Both the position numbers and the translations under genes were made by a program. This document shows positions 17,088 to 25,330 of a DNA stretch of 64,000 bases, one piece after another. The notes beneath the pieces are model-generated. The model was given only the letters and a program-made list of their open reading frames with translations. It had not been told where the DNA came from and made no database searches. The stretch's first letter is position 1. Each line of letters starts with the position of its first letter. Origin of the DNA: Deltaproteobacteria bacterium (GTDB lineage Bacteria; Myxococcota_A; Polyangia; Polyangiales; Sandaracinaceae); NCBI GenBank assembly GCA_017303575.1, contig JAFLCL010000008.1, forward strand, positions 1 through 64,000. The letters are read 5' to 3'.

Positions 17088-18557
17088 TCACCACGGCTCG
17101 AGCGCGAAGCCTCCGCGCGACGATGTCGTCGCCGGAGGCGTCGTCGTCTCTGGCGCGGTCTCGGTGGGCGCCTCGACCTCGTCGCTCGCGTGACGCAGCG
17201 CATGTCGCGCGGGCCTCGCTCGATCGGCGACGGCTCTCGCCGGAGGAGTGGTCTCGGGAACGAAGGTCTGGTCGCCGCTCGTGGGGTCGACGCGCGGCAC
17301 GTCCTCGCCGCTGCCTTCGACGGCAGGCAGCTCGGTCGGCGGCAGGGGCTCGAGCGGCGTCCTCGCGGATGGCGTCGAGCGTGCTCCCGGGGCCACGACG
17401 TCGACCTCGGCGTCGGGCTCGCCGCTCCAGAGGCTGAGACCCAGCAGCACCAAGACGACGAGCCCAGCGACCATGAGCCAGACGTGTCGTGCCGTGTGCG
17501 GCCGCGGGATGCCGACGATGGAGTCGCGAGGCGCGGGATCGACGAGTGTCGCTGCGTGCGCGCGAGCCTCGGGCACGGTGTCTCCCTCGAGGACACGTCC
17601 CGGCTCGGGCGTGGGCGCCAGGGTCTCCACGTCGAGCGCACGCGCACCGTCGACGAGCGTGGCCGCAAAAGGCATGTCCACGCTCGCGCGCTCCTGACGA
17701 AGCAACGCGACCAGCGCGTCCATGCTCGGCACACGGGCCTCGGGATCCTTGGCGAGCGCGCGATCGACGATGTCGGAGAGCGAGCGCGAGACCGCGTCGT
17801 TCGAGAGCGCGAGCGGGCGTGGCGCGACCGAGAGGATCTGCAGCATCAGCGCGTTCGGATCGGGGTGTTGGTGCGGAGGTCGACCCGCGAGCATCTCGTA
17901 GAGGATCGCGCCGAGCGCGTAGACGTCGACGCGTGCATCGATCGTCGAGGCATCGCGCACCTGCTCGGGCGCCGCGTAGCGCGGCGTACCGATCGTCGCG
18001 CCACCCACGGTGAGCGCCTGCTCGTCGGCGGTGAGCTTGGAGATGCCGAAGTCGATGATCTTCACGCGCGCACGTCCCTCGTCGTCGGGGAGCACGAGGA
18101 CGTTCGCTGGTTTGAGGTCGCGGTGGATCACGCCGCACGCGTGGGCTGCCGCCACTCCGCGCCCGATCTCGATCGCGAGCTCGATCGCGCGATCGATCGC
18201 GAGCGGTTCGTCGTGCGTCAGCAGCGTCGCGAGCGTGCCCCCCTCGACCCGCTCCATCACGAGGCACGGGCGGCCTTCGTGCTCGACGACGTCGTAGACG
18301 TCGACGACGTTCGGGTGACGGATGCGACCGAGCGCACGGGCCTCTCGCGCGAAGCGCTCCATGCGCGATGCGGCGCCCGGATCACGAATCCACTTGAGCG
18401 CGACCTCCTTGCCGGTCTGCTCGTGGGTCGCCGAGACCACGTGACCCATGCCGCCGCGGCCGAGCGAGGCGCCGACGCGGTACTTGCCGGCCACGATCGT
18501 CCCGCGCGGCGGAGGCTCGTCGGCGGGGTCGGGGGCGCGCGTTGCCAGCACGCGCAC
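17088..18557 (-). CDS. Hanks-type Ser/Thr protein kinase, single-pass membrane
   Basis: About 489 residues. The kinase domain is complete: glycine loop LGRGGMGHV (32-40), ATP lysine in VALKW (Lys55), catalytic loop HRDLKPAN (145-152), DFG (169-171) and APE (196-198). The activation loop holds LTVGGATIGTPRYA with candidate phosphothreonines. After a linker a single transmembrane helix (VWLMVAGLVVLVLLGLSLW) precedes a Pro/Thr-rich extracytoplasmic tail without recognisable sensor repeats. The start is probably the GTG at 18557, giving 40 bp to the divergent FHA-activator ATG; a GTG two codons inside is equally possible. Its neighbour carries a phosphothreonine-binding FHA domain, so the two probably form a signalling pair. 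Confidence 0.9.
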   Translation of the reverse strand: MRVLATRAPDPADEPPPRGTIVAGKYRVGASLGRGGMGHVVSATHEQTGKEVALKWIRDPGAASRMERFAREARALGRIRHPNVVDVYDVVEHEGRPCLVMERVEGGTLATLLTHDEPLAIDRAIELAIEIGRGVAAAHACGVIHRDLKPANVLVLPDDEGRARVKIIDFGISKLTADEQALTVGGATIGTPRYAAPEQVRDASTIDARVDVYALGAILYEMLAGRPPHQHPDPNALMLQILSVAPRPLALSNDAVSRSLSDIVDRALAKDPEARVPSMDALVALLRQERASVDMPFAATLVDGARALDVETLAPTPEPGRVLEGDTVPEARAHAATLVDPAPRDSIVGIPRPHTARHVWLMVAGLVVLVLLGLSLWSGEPDAEVDVVAPGARSTPSARTPLEPLPPTELPAVEGSGEDVPRVDPTSGDQTFVPETTPPARAVADRARPARHALRHASDEVEAPTETAPETTTPPATTSSRGGFALEPW

Positions 18558-18597
18558 GAGGATAGCTCCGCAGGTGGTGCGTGGTAGCGTCGCCGCG

Positions 18598-20085
18598 ATG
18601 GCGCGGCCGCTGGATCCGCTGGATGCCGACACGCTGGACCCGCCTTCTCCCTCGGCGGTCGAGCTTCCGGCGCACGGTCTCGCGCTGACGGTGGCGCTCC
18701 ACCCCGACCTCGCGCGCGTCGGCGAGCGCGCGACGCTGATCGAGGGCGCGTCGGTCTCTCGCGCCGACCCGGTCTTCGCCGATGCGGGTGGCCGCAGCAC
18801 CGGCCCGTTGAGCGATCCTCACGTCAGCCGCGCGCCGCTCCGCATCACGCCGCGGGGTGACGACGTCGAGCTCGACGCCACGGCCATCCGCGGAGGCGTG
18901 GACGTCGAGGGCACGAGCGTGACGGGCACACGCACGCTGCGTCACGACGAGCTCCAGCGTGGCGTCGTGATCGGCCTCGCGCAGACCGTCCTGCTCGTCT
19001 TGCGACGCACGCGCACGATGCGCCTCGCCCGTCGCGATCACGGACTCGTCGGCGTGAGCGACGCTGTCGACACGATCCGCGCGGGCATCGAGGCCGCTGC
19101 GCTGCACGGTGATCCCGTCCTCCTGCTGGGCTCCTCGGGCACGGGCAAGGAGCTCGTCGCCGCTGCCATCCACCGAGCCAGCGCGCGCAGTGGGCGAGCC
19201 TTCGTCGCGGTGAACATGGCGACGCTCCATCCGAGCACCGCCGCGTCGGAGCTGTTCGGGCACTCGCGCGGTGCGTTCACGGGCGCCGAAGGAACGCACT
19301 CGGGCGTCTTCGGACGTGCCGATGGCGGCACGCTGTTCCTCGACGAGGTGGGCGACACGGCGGCGGTCGTTCAGCCCATGCTCTTGCGGGCGCTGGACGG
19401 ACACGAGATCGCGCCAGTCGGCGGCCGCAGCGCACACCGCGTCGACGTGCGCATCGTGGCCGCGACGGATCTCGACGTCACCGCCGCGGCCGACCGCGGC
19501 GACTTCCGCGTTCCGCTGTTCCATCGCCTCGCCGCGCACACGATCCGGCTCGCCCCTCTTCGTGATCGGCGCGAGGACGTGATGCCGCTCCTCCTGCGCT
19601 TCCTCGACGAACAGCACGCCCAGAGACAGCTCCCGCCCTACACGCTCGTCACCGAGCTCCTCCTGCGATCGTGGCCAGGCAACGTACGCGAGCTGCGCAA
19701 CGCAGCGCGCACGCTCCAGCGCGAGGGACCCGCCGCGGTCGCGCTCACCACCTCACACGCGTCGAATGCGAGCGAGAGGCCGTCCGCGTCCGCCGCGAGC
19801 AAGGGCGAGGGTGCGCCCTCGGACGAGGTGCTCGTCGCGACACTGCGCAAGAACGGCTTCCGCATCGCGGCGACGGCGCGCGATCTCGGGGTCGCCAAGA
19901 ACACGCTCTATCGCTGGATGGAGCGCTGTCCGCTCCTGCGACGCGCCCGTGATCTCGACGCCGCCCAGATCCTCGCGGCATGGGGAGCCAGCGACGACCT
20001 CGAGGCCGTCGCCGAGAAGCTCGAGGTCTCGGCGCGCGCGCTCCAGCTCCGTCTGCGTGAGCTCGGCCTCGAGCGGGACGGCTGA
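18598..20085 (+). CDS. FHA-domain sigma-54-dependent transcriptional activator
   Basis: A 495-residue enhancer-binding protein. The N-terminal part (about 25-140) has FHA-like strands with DPHVSRAPLRI, the loop that would contact phosphothreonine. The AAA+ domain has Walker A GSSGTGKE (178-185), the sigma-54 contact loop GAFTGA (225-230) and Walker B TLFLDE (245-250). The C-terminus has a Fis-type helix-turn-helix (NGFRIAATARDLGVAKNTLY) followed by an extra helical segment with a second putative helix-turn-helix (DDLEAVAEKLEVSARALQLR). It activates sigma-54 promoters by ATP hydrolysis, presumably when the divergent kinase phosphorylates a partner. Palindromes just downstream (20091-20123) are candidate binding sites. 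Confidence 0.92.
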   Translation: MARPLDPLDADTLDPPSPSAVELPAHGLALTVALHPDLARVGERATLIEGASVSRADPVFADAGGRSTGPLSDPHVSRAPLRITPRGDDVELDATAIRGGVDVEGTSVTGTRTLRHDELQRGVVIGLAQTVLLVLRRTRTMRLARRDHGLVGVSDAVDTIRAGIEAAALHGDPVLLLGSSGTGKELVAAAIHRASARSGRAFVAVNMATLHPSTAASELFGHSRGAFTGAEGTHSGVFGRADGGTLFLDEVGDTAAVVQPMLLRALDGHEIAPVGGRSAHRVDVRIVAATDLDVTAAADRGDFRVPLFHRLAAHTIRLAPLRDRREDVMPLLLRFLDEQHAQRQLPPYTLVTELLLRSWPGNVRELRNAARTLQREGPAAVALTTSHASNASERPSASAASKGEGAPSDEVLVATLRKNGFRIAATARDLGVAKNTLYRWMERCPLLRRARDLDAAQILAAWGASDDLEAVAEKLEVSARALQLRLRELGLERDG

Positions 20086-20090
20086 TCGAC

Positions 20091-20123
20091 GGAACGGTTC
20101 CACCGGCCCGACGGAACGGTTCC
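20091..20123. promoter_or_regulatory. Tandem GGAACGGTTCC palindromes, 22 bp apart
   Basis: Two identical copies of GGAACGGTTCC (20091-20101 and 20113-20123), each with 5-bp inverted arms around one base and embedded in a repeated GACGGAACGGTTCCACCG context. The 22-bp spacing puts them on the same DNA face. They lie between the FHA-activator stop and the next gene's start. No convincing -24/-12 element was found at the right spacing next to them. Confidence 0.5.
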
Positions 20124-20135
20124 ACCGCGTGCATT

Positions 20136-20156
20136 CCCTTCGAAACAAAGGGTTTT
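20136..20156 (+). terminator. Weak hairpin with T-tract after the FHA activator
   Basis: CCCTT (20136-20140) pairs with AAGGG (20148-20152) around a 7-nt loop and is followed by TTTT. The stem is short, but a T-run is rare in this GC-rich sequence. Confidence 0.35.
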
Positions 20157-20232
20157 CGCGCGTGATCCCCATGGCCCCGATCGTGCTCGAGGGCCCCCGT
20201 GCGCTGCGCGATGCAGCGCGGGAGGCAGTGAG

Positions 20233-22314
20233 ATGAAACTTGGAGTGTGTTGGACCGCCGTGGGGCTCTCGGCGATCGCCGTGGGCTGTGGAGATCCGAT
20301 GGTGTCCGAAGTGGACACGGGCCCGTCGAGCTCGCCCGACGCGGCGATGATGGTGGAGGAGTCGGACGCGTTCGTGCCGATCGGGACGGATGCGTTCGTC
20401 GTGCCGGGCACCGACACGGGCCCCGTGGTGATGCCCGACGCAGCGATGATGATGGCGTCCGGTGTGTCGGTGACGGGCTTCGGGGCCGAGGAGATCGAGG
20501 CAGGGAGCACGTACGAGCAGATCAACCTCGATGGCATCCCGCCGTGGAGCGACGGCATCGCGGATCTCACGATCCACAACGACTCGGGCGCGGCGCTCGT
20601 CGTGCACTCGATCACGTTGAACCCGATCGCGCCGACCGAGTCGTACGAGTGGTTCCTCAACACGCCGGGCAGCACCGCGCTCGCGCCGATCACCGTGAGC
20701 GAGGAGTCGCTCGGCGTCGACGAGGCGTTCACGTTCGGCCTCTACTTCCGACCGGTCGTGTCGGGGCAGCGCGATCTCAGCGTCGACATCAGCTACGGCG
20801 CCGATCAGCACTTCGTGTTCACGGTGGCGGGCCGCGGTCGCGACAACCACTCGTTCAGCCCGAACGTCACTGCCGCGCTCGAGCGTGTGTTCGGTCGTAG
20901 CAACGTCGCCGGCTCGAACAGCTTCGAGACGGGCGGCCTCGTCGCAGACGACACGGGCAACCTCTTCTTCGACGGCAACGTCCGCCAGTGGGACGATGGC
21001 TTCAACACGAACATCGCGATGGTGCGCGTGTCGGCGGATGGAACGCTCAGCTGGGTGCGCGAGCTCCAGGAGAGCTTCGCCCAGGAGTCGCGCGACATCG
21101 GCAACAACGCCGAGATCGGCGGCGGGCAGGACAGCCTCGACGTCGACGGGACGCAGGCCTACATCGCGGCCGAGCGCACGCTCAGCGCGACCGCCGCGTT
21201 CGGCTGCCTGGTGATGGCCGTGGACGCGACGAGCGGCGAGCTCGTGTGGGCACGCAACCTCAACAACAGCGCGACGAGCGAGACGACGTCGACAGCCGCT
21301 CAGGTGCTCCGCTGTCAGACGGTCGACGCGACGTTGAGCGATCGCGTGATCGTCTCGGGCCAGGTCGCGGACTCGGCGGGAGGCTTCATCGCGGCGCTCA
21401 GCAAGACCGACGGCGCGCTGCTCTGGGCGCGTCACTTCGGTGCGGGCGCGACGCGGGTCGGCACGCTCGTCGTCGATGGGGCCACGAACCGCGCCTACGT
21501 GGGCGGCATCATGAGCGGCGGTCCGTTCGCGGCGCGCTTCGATGCGGTGGAGGGCTCGACGCCGACAGCCTCGTGGATCCGTCCGATGGGTCCTGGCATG
21601 GCGAACATCCACGGCTTCGTGCTCGACACGGACGGCAGCGGTCTGCTCGCAGCGTTCGACATCCGCGGCGCCACGACGCTCTTCACGGTCGCGCGCATCG
21701 CCACGAGCGACGGTGCGATCGTCTGGTCGCGCACGTGGGACGAGGACGGCAGTGCCCGCAATCGCTCGCTCAGCGTCACGCTGCACGACGGCTCGGCCGT
21801 GTTCTCGGGTCGCATCGGCTTCGCGCCGTTCGACACGCTCGGCGACGGGTTCCTGCTCGCGCTCGATCCGAGCACCGGTGAGTACGACTGGGGCGCGCTC
21901 TACTACGGCGGCAAGGGCGCCGAGGAGGTCGTGAACACGAGCTTCACGGGCGTCGTCTCGACCGGCGGCTCACTCTGGTCGCTCGGCTACCAGACGCCGG
22001 GCGGGCTCAACCCGCACCACTTCTGGGGCCGCTGGTACGTCGCGAACGACGGCGGCACGGCGAGCGAGCCGTTCCCCTTCCCCGACGGCGACGGCGCGAT
22101 GCGCCTCGCCGACGCGGGCATGACCTCCGGTGCCGCGGGCGCGACCGCGCTCACCACGCCGATGAACTTCCGCGCGCACATGGCCTCGATCATGGCCAGC
22201 GAGTGGGCGGACGTGACGAGCATGGAGACCTACGAGGATCCGCGCACCGCGGAGGACGCCGAGTTCCAGACCGGCACACACGCGATGCTCTCGCGACTGA
22301 CGATCACGCCCTGA
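20233..22314 (+). CDS. Lipoprotein with PQQ-like beta-propeller
   Basis: A 693-residue product beginning MKLGVCWTAVGLSAIAVGCGD (lipobox AVGC), preceded by a strong GGAGG ribosome site. A low-complexity linker (DTGPSSSPDAAMMVEESDAF and similar) is followed by an Ig-like beta domain (ADLTIHNDSGAALVVHSIT, FGLYFRPVVSGQRDLSV), resembling the choice-of-anchor or ASH-type domains. Then comes a beta-propeller with blades of the form GxLxWxRxL, for example DGTLSWVRELQ, SGELVWARNL, DGALLWARHFG and DGAIVWSRTW, typical of PQQ-like or SBBP repeats. Probably surface exposed. The palindrome pair upstream may control it. Confidence 0.8.
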   Translation: MKLGVCWTAVGLSAIAVGCGDPMVSEVDTGPSSSPDAAMMVEESDAFVPIGTDAFVVPGTDTGPVVMPDAAMMMASGVSVTGFGAEEIEAGSTYEQINLDGIPPWSDGIADLTIHNDSGAALVVHSITLNPIAPTESYEWFLNTPGSTALAPITVSEESLGVDEAFTFGLYFRPVVSGQRDLSVDISYGADQHFVFTVAGRGRDNHSFSPNVTAALERVFGRSNVAGSNSFETGGLVADDTGNLFFDGNVRQWDDGFNTNIAMVRVSADGTLSWVRELQESFAQESRDIGNNAEIGGGQDSLDVDGTQAYIAAERTLSATAAFGCLVMAVDATSGELVWARNLNNSATSETTSTAAQVLRCQTVDATLSDRVIVSGQVADSAGGFIAALSKTDGALLWARHFGAGATRVGTLVVDGATNRAYVGGIMSGGPFAARFDAVEGSTPTASWIRPMGPGMANIHGFVLDTDGSGLLAAFDIRGATTLFTVARIATSDGAIVWSRTWDEDGSARNRSLSVTLHDGSAVFSGRIGFAPFDTLGDGFLLALDPSTGEYDWGALYYGGKGAEEVVNTSFTGVVSTGGSLWSLGYQTPGGLNPHHFWGRWYVANDGGTASEPFPFPDGDGAMRLADAGMTSGAAGATALTTPMNFRAHMASIMASEWADVTSMETYEDPRTAEDAEFQTGTHAMLSRLTITP

Positions 22315-22332
22315 CTCCCGGGGTGTGAACGG

Positions 22333-22377
22333 CGGCGCGTCCCTCGGAGCGATCCGAGGGGCGCGCCGTTCTTCTTC
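22333..22377 (+). terminator. Strong intrinsic terminator
   Basis: CGGCGCG-T-CCCTCGG (22333-22347) pairs with CCGAGGG-G-CGCGCCG (22354-22368), a 15-bp stem with one T-G pair and the loop AGCGAT, followed by a T-rich TTCTTCTTC run. It follows the PQQ-like lipoprotein stop by 18 bases. Confidence 0.85.
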
Positions 22378-22492
22378 GTGCGGTGAGCGTTGCGAGGCCC
22401 GCGTGCGCGCACGCGTGCGTCGTCGGATCGACCACGAATTCATGAGGATCTCGCGTCCACGATCAGGGCACGTGGCTTGCGATGCGAGGCGT

Positions 22493-23065
22493 ATGACCCG
22501 AACGTCGATCCCCTCGCGTCGCCCCTTCGGTCCACTGCTCGGCGTCGTGGCGGCGCTGTCGCTCGTCGGCTGCGTCGAGTCGGAGGACGCGGCGTGCCTG
22601 CCGGTGCCGGGTCTCACGACCTCCGAGCTCCGCGTGCGTGGCGGCGGCTGGGATCTGAACGGACGCGACGAGACCGAGGCGATCACCAAGTGCCTCGACT
22701 GGGGCTACGCGCCCGAGCGTGTGGGCGACGCGACGTTCGAGGCGTGCACGCGCATGGTGCGCGCCGACTACTGCGGCGACGGCACGTCGTGGACGCTCGA
22801 CGGCACGTTCATCGACATCGACGATCCGTCGGGGCTGCAGGTCGCGACCGATGTGCCCGAGATGCGCTTCGAGGCGGGCTGGGGACCCGAGGGCGCCGTC
22901 TGCGTGAGCACGACCCGCTACGAGATCGTGGGCCACGACGACAGCACGATCGTCCCGCCGTGCTGGGCCACGCTCCCGCGCTGTGAGGATCGCGAGACTG
23001 CGTACGCCGGCGGCGCGCTGCTCACGACGGCCTCGCTACACGACGTCGTCGTAGCGTGTCGGTGA
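22493..23065 (+). CDS. ADYC-domain lipoprotein
   Basis: A 190-residue secreted protein: MTRTSIPSRRPFGPLLGVVA continues to lipobox SLVGC. The mature part includes ITKCLDWGYAPERVG and MVRADYCGDGTSWTLDGTFID, which contains the motif that names the ADYC family, and later CWATLPRCEDRE. Several paired cysteines imply disulfides. The family is found mainly in myxobacterial secretomes and has no known activity. The ATG at 22493 opens the signal peptide; longer in-frame extension upstream would run through the terminator at 22333-22377. Confidence 0.7.
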   Translation: MTRTSIPSRRPFGPLLGVVAALSLVGCVESEDAACLPVPGLTTSELRVRGGGWDLNGRDETEAITKCLDWGYAPERVGDATFEACTRMVRADYCGDGTSWTLDGTFIDIDDPSGLQVATDVPEMRFEAGWGPEGAVCVSTTRYEIVGHDDSTIVPPCWATLPRCEDRETAYAGGALLTTASLHDVVVACR

Positions 23066-23111
23066 AAACGATCGCATCGGCCCCCGTGGAGGAACGTGTA
23101 CCTTCGCGTGC

Positions 23112-24725
23112 ATGCGCACGATCGCTGTTCGCGTCGCGGGTGTGTTCGTCGTCACGGGGCTCGCGGCGGCGTGTGATCCATCCGGAGCGAGCGAGGACGC
23201 GGGGCGTGCCTCGGACATGGACGCGCCCGGCCTCGACGCGCCCGGTCTCGATGCACCGGGCCTCGATGCGCACGCGCCTGCACCGATCGACGCCGATCGC
23301 GGCGACACGCAGGCTGACGCGTTGCTGCCGAGCTCGCTCGGGCCGTTCGCGTTTCGTCGCGGCGTGAACCCCGGCTACTACGGGCCGGGCATCGATCGAC
23401 GCGAGTCGGCGCAGCTCTCCGTGGGCGCGGGCGCGAGCTCGATCCGCGGCACGCTGCCCGAGCGCTACCTCGCGCGCTGGGGCGACGAGATCGAGGTCGG
23501 CGACTACGCGTACTACGCGGAGCAGGGGCTCGACGATCACGCTGTGTTCTTGATCGGCCCGAGCGCCGAGCACTCGAGCGCGCCCGCGGGGACCCCCGAC
23601 TGGGAGCTCGATCACTACGCGCCGCGCAACCTCTACGAGCCGATCTTCCTCCCCGACGGACGCGTGAACCCGGAGAACCACTGGGCGTCCTACGTCGATC
23701 GCGTCGCGCGCACCTATGGCGATCACATCGCGATCTACGAGGTGTGGAACGAGCCCGATCAGGTGCTCGGCAACTGGATGGTCACCACCGAGTGGGACAC
23801 GCGCGCGCCGACGGCGAGCGAGCTCGTGTGGTGGAACGACACGATCTACGCGTACGTGCGCGCGCTGCGGATCACGCACGAGGTGGTGCACCGCGCCGAT
23901 CCCGACGCGCAGGTCACGGTGGGTGGCGTCGGCTATCCGAACTTCTTGCGCGCGGTGCTCCGCTACACCGACGAGCCCACGAGCGGCGCCGTCGACGCGG
24001 ATCACCCGTACACCGGAGGCCACTACCTCGATGTGCTCTCGTTCCACTACTACCCGGTGTTCGGCGGCGGCAGCTCCGATCGCGGCGTCGAGGGTCTGCT
24101 CGAGCAGCGCGACGCGATGCGCGAGACGCTCACCGAGGTGGGCCTCGGCGATCTCGGCTTCGTCGTCACCGAGACAGGCGCCCCGCGCGTCGCCGTGGGC
24201 ACGACACCGGGCAGTCCGCTCTACGCCGCGAGCTACCTCGTGAAGGCGATGGTGCTCGGCCACCACGAAGGCTGGGTCGGCATCGACTGGTTCGCGCAGG
24301 GCGAAGGGGACGCAGCCGCGCAAGCGACCGACAGCTTCCAGTCGATGGGCCTCTACGAGAGCTACGCGATGGCGATGAGCCCGAGCGAGGTGCGTCGCAC
24401 CGCGCAGGGCGATGCCTACGCGTGGCTCGCGACGTGGATGAACGACACCGCCGCGGATCCCGCTCTCACCGCGGGCATGGAGCTGCCGACCGACGCTCGC
24501 GGCGTGGCGTTCCGTCGCAGCGACGGCTCGCGCGTCTACGTCGTGTGGGCGCACACGGGCGGCGACGAGAGCGCGACAGCGAGCTGGTCGATCGCGAGCG
24601 ACGCCAGCGCGCTCGTGCGCACGTTCGCAGTCGGAGCGGGCCGTTCGGAGAGAGCGGTCGCGCCCGAGAGCGGACGGATCGCGATCACGCTCGGCTCGAT
24701 GCCGACGGTGATCGAGCTGCCCTGA
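23112..24725 (+). CDS. Lipoprotein, clan-A glycoside hydrolase-like (beta/alpha)8 barrel
   Basis: A 537-residue protein with signal peptide MRTIAVRVAGVFVVTGLAAAC (lipobox) and an Asp/Pro/Gly linker containing three DAPGL repeats. The catalytic barrel shows IAIYEVWNEPDQVLGNW, where the NEP glutamate is the acid/base of clan GH-A, and LGFVVTETGAPRVAVG, where the glutamate after strand 7 would be the nucleophile. YLDVLSFHYYPVF and GIDWFAQGEGDAAAQ are further barrel strands. The arrangement is closest in spirit to GH39, GH5 or GH30-like xylan/glucan hydrolases; the substrate cannot be inferred. A short beta domain ends the protein. Secreted polysaccharide degradation is likely. Confidence 0.75.
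   Translation: MRTIAVRVAGVFVVTGLAAACDPSGASEDAGRASDMDAPGLDAPGLDAPGLDAHAPAPIDADRGDTQADALLPSSLGPFAFRRGVNPGYYGPGIDRRESAQLSVGAGASSIRGTLPERYLARWGDEIEVGDYAYYAEQGLDDHAVFLIGPSAEHSSAPAGTPDWELDHYAPRNLYEPIFLPDGRVNPENHWASYVDRVARTYGDHIAIYEVWNEPDQVLGNWMVTTEWDTRAPTASELVWWNDTIYAYVRALRITHEVVHRADPDAQVTVGGVGYPNFLRAVLRYTDEPTSGAVDADHPYTGGHYLDVLSFHYYPVFGGGSSDRGVEGLLEQRDAMRETLTEVGLGDLGFVVTETGAPRVAVGTTPGSPLYAASYLVKAMVLGHHEGWVGIDWFAQGEGDAAAQATDSFQSMGLYESYAMAMSPSEVRRTAQGDAYAWLATWMNDTAADPALTAGMELPTDARGVAFRRSDGSRVYVVWAHTGGDESATASWSIASDASALVRTFAVGAGRSERAVAPESGRIAITLGSMPTVIELP
23220..23264 (+). repeat. 15-bp coding tandem repeat (DAPGL)x3
   Basis: Three near-identical 15-bp units starting GACGCGCCCGGCCTC encode DAPGL three times in the linker after the lipobox of the glycosidase-like protein. 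Copy-number changes would only alter linker length. Confidence 0.75.
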
Positions 24726-24757
24726 GACACCGCGAGACAGCAGACGAAGGAGCGAGG

Positions 24758-25303
24758 ATGGCGACGACGACCCCCAAGCGATCGATGAGCGCCGCGGTGA
24801 TCGCGGTCTTCGTCCTCGCGGGCCTCTGTGTGCTGAGCGTGCCGTGCGTCGGCGTGCTCTCGGCGGTCGCGATCCCCGCGTTCGTCGGCTACGTGCGCCG
24901 CTCGAAGACGGCCGAGGTCGCTCCCAACATCCGCGCCATTCGCGGGGGGATCGAGGCGTACGCGATGAGCGAGCGGCTCGACCCGGCGACGGGTTCCATG
25001 CAGCCGAGAGGTCTCCCGCGCTCCATTCCGCTCACGCCAGCGACCCAGGGCGCCGAGCGACGATCGTGGCCGGCAGACGCGGACGCGGGCTGGAGCGAGC
25101 TCGGCTTCCAGATCCCCGATCCGTTCTACTTCTCCTACGAGGTCGTCACGGACCCGGCGACGGGCAGTGTCACGGTACGCGCGGTGGGCGATCTCGACGG
25201 CGACGGCGTGACCAGCGAGTTCCTCGTCGACGGCCAGCTCGACGCCGCGAGCGGCGAGATCGCGTGGGGGCCCGGCCTCGTGATCACGAACGAGCTCGAG
25301 TGA
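24758..25303 (+). CDS. Type IV pilin-like protein without a prepilin peptidase motif
   Basis: A 181-residue protein. After MATTTPKRSMSAAVIAVFVL comes VGVLSAVAIPAFVGYVRRSK, which closely follows the pilin helix pattern ILAAIAIPAFxxYxxRSK. The usual GFTLIE cleavage site is missing: there is no Gly-Phe-x-x-x-Glu before the hydrophobic helix. The C-terminal part (YEVVTDPATGSVTVRAVGDL, then DGDGVTSEFLVDGQL) matches the beta-sheet end of myxobacterial PilA-like proteins. It may be membrane-retained rather than assembled. AAGGAG precedes the ATG at 24758 by 7 bases. It follows the glycosidase-like gene by 32 bases and is convergent with the acyl-CoA ligase gene. Confidence 0.75.
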   Translation: MATTTPKRSMSAAVIAVFVLAGLCVLSVPCVGVLSAVAIPAFVGYVRRSKTAEVAPNIRAIRGGIEAYAMSERLDPATGSMQPRGLPRSIPLTPATQGAERRSWPADADAGWSELGFQIPDPFYFSYEVVTDPATGSVTVRAVGDLDGDGVTSEFLVDGQLDAASGEIAWGPGLVITNELE

Positions 25304-25330
25304 GGTCGTCGCGTCCGGGCGCGTGGGGCG

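Noticed and set aside
20086..20232. A sigma-54 -24/-12 promoter near the tandem palindromes
   Set aside because: The only GG...GC pair has 11 rather than 10 bases between, and lacks the TGGCAC/TTGC context.
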